Positions 13,121 through 13,503 of a DNA stretch of 13,503 nt are shown here, one piece after another; positions within the stretch are counted from its first letter, which is position 1; the number at the start of each line of letters is the position of its first letter. The notes under the pieces are model-generated. The model saw only the letters and a program-made list of their open reading frames with translations. It did no database searches and had not been told where the DNA came from. Source of the DNA: an uncultured bacterium (GTDB lineage Bacteria > CAIJMQ01); contig CAIJMQ010000115.1 in NCBI GenBank assembly GCA_903821905.1, positions 1 to 13,503 of the forward strand. Reading direction: 5' to 3'. The position numbers and the translations under genes are program-made.

Positions 13121-13160
13121 CAAAAGTAAAAACCATAAGTCAAAATTAAAAACCAAAATC
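13121..13160. repeat. Two degenerate A-rich 20-nt tandem units
   Basis: CAAAAGTAAAAACC (13121-13134) recurs as CAAAATTAAAAACC (13141-13154), 13 of 14 identical, with a 20-nt period. Flanking DNA from about 13101 is similarly A-rich. It may be a decayed minisatellite or simple low-complexity spacer. Confidence 0.4.
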
Positions 13161-13189
13161 TTTTATTGTTTTATTGAGTTTTACCTTTC

Positions 13190-13313
13190 CCTCTGGAATC
13201 TTGACCCTCTGCAATTTGAAAAATTGCGAGGACTAAAGTCCCGGGAACGCTTCGCATTCCACGGGGAAAGATTCCGAGGACTTAGTCCCGGAAATTCTTC
13301 GAATTTCTCGGGG
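13190..13313. repeat. Multi-hairpin palindromic element (REP/MITE-like)
   Basis: GC-rich inverted repeats in an AT-rich gap. The inner hairpin GCAATTT (13211-13217) pairs with AAATTGC (13221-13227). GGAATCTT (13195-13202) pairs with AAGATTCC (13268-13275), and both stems sit on a CCTC/GAGG base with a single bulged T. GGAA (13244-13247) pairs with TTCC (13257-13260), and GAAATTC (13291-13297) with GAATTTC (13301-13307), both on a CCCG/CGGG base with one bulged base. Two small palindromes, GGACTAAAGTCC (13230-13241) and GGACTTAGTCC (13278-13288), lie between. Loops are GAA or TTC. The repeated plan with different but self-paired stems indicates selection for structure. It starts 39 nt beyond the stop of the right-edge ORF on the minus strand, so it could also act as its terminator. 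Confidence 0.75.
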
Positions 13314-13352
13314 TTACTTCTCACTTTTTACTTTATTTTATTATCCTGTTCT

Positions 13353-13503
13353 CTAACATAATCCCAATATACCGGCAGATCCGATTATGCCGAAAAGATT
13401 AGAAAAGATCAGATAAAGATTGATGAACTTTTTTTCTCCAATTTTGTTTTTATTACCAGAAATTGTTTTTCTGAAGATTGAATCCGAGAAAAGATTTATT
13501 AAC
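13353..13503 (-). CDS. Possible 3' end of a gene running off the right edge
   Basis: On the minus strand an open frame enters from the window edge and ends at TAG (13355-13353) after 49 codons. It ends with a hydrophobic stretch, LFGIIGSAGILGLC, which could be a terminal membrane segment. No family is recognised, and in AT-rich DNA an open frame of this length can occur by chance, so this is tentative. The multi-hairpin element begins shortly downstream, as expected for a 3' flank. Confidence 0.35.
   Translation of the reverse strand, partial: LINLFSDSIFRKTISGNKNKIGEKKFINLYLIFSNLFGIIGSAGILGLC

Noticed and set aside
13190-13313. Reading the right-end repeats as a CRISPR array
   Set aside because: No constant direct repeat with unique spacers of equal length and no cas genes; the repeated part is nested inverted repeats.

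Overview
The window is AT-rich bacterial DNA with short intergenic gaps and mostly housekeeping genes. The organism is almost certainly diderm: it carries an outer-membrane secretin (GspD) and a GspC-like inner-membrane partner. It makes isoprenoids by the MEP pathway (Dxr) and lysine/diaminopimelate through DapA. The gene mix (DUF4416, a four-cysteine L28, a small membrane/zinc-ribbon protein, a type II secretion block joined to dxr) and the base composition fit an uncultivated Gram-negative candidate phylum such as Omnitrophota or a neighbour. That placement is a low-confidence impression, not a measurement.

Layout. Positions 1-1262 (minus strand) hold the first codons of a gene running off the left edge, rimI and purN. 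Positions 1263-1575 hold the purN promoter and a 49-codon plus-strand stretch that looks like a gene remnant. Next come tRNA-Val(UAC) and tRNA-Asp(GUC) in tandem, then a plus-strand small membrane protein with a zinc ribbon (1839-2207). A SPOR-domain protein and a DUF4416 protein follow on the minus strand, divergent from rpmB (L28, plus strand). dapA (3685-4554) is on the minus strand. The main block, read right to left, is rpmA (L27) - dxr - gspC - gspD - gspE - gspF (11796 to 4622), with gaps from a 4-nt overlap to 43 nt, so probably one operon. An MFS transporter (11870-13054) lies upstream of it. The right end holds A-rich repeats, a striking multi-hairpin element (13190-13313), and the 3' end of a possible further minus-strand gene.

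How the genes work together. GspC, GspD, GspE and GspF are the coupling protein, outer-membrane secretin, cytoplasmic ATPase and inner-membrane platform of a type II secretion system. The pseudopilin genes (gspG-K) and gspL/M are not in the window. dapA has its own promoter inside the end of gspF.

The most notable pattern is in translation signals. Several genes (partial left gene, purN, ORF 1839, dapA, rpmA) have a clear Shine-Dalgarno sequence. Where a promoter can be read for them, the -10 box lies 20 nt or more from the start codon. Other genes (rpmB, DUF4416, the MFS gene, gspC) have no Shine-Dalgarno and have a TATAAT/TATAAA box ending exactly 9 nt before the start codon, which predicts leaderless or nearly leaderless mRNAs. 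rpmB and the DUF4416 gene are divergent and appear to share one palindromic TTGCAA as the -35 for both directions. All promoter calls come from reading motifs by eye.
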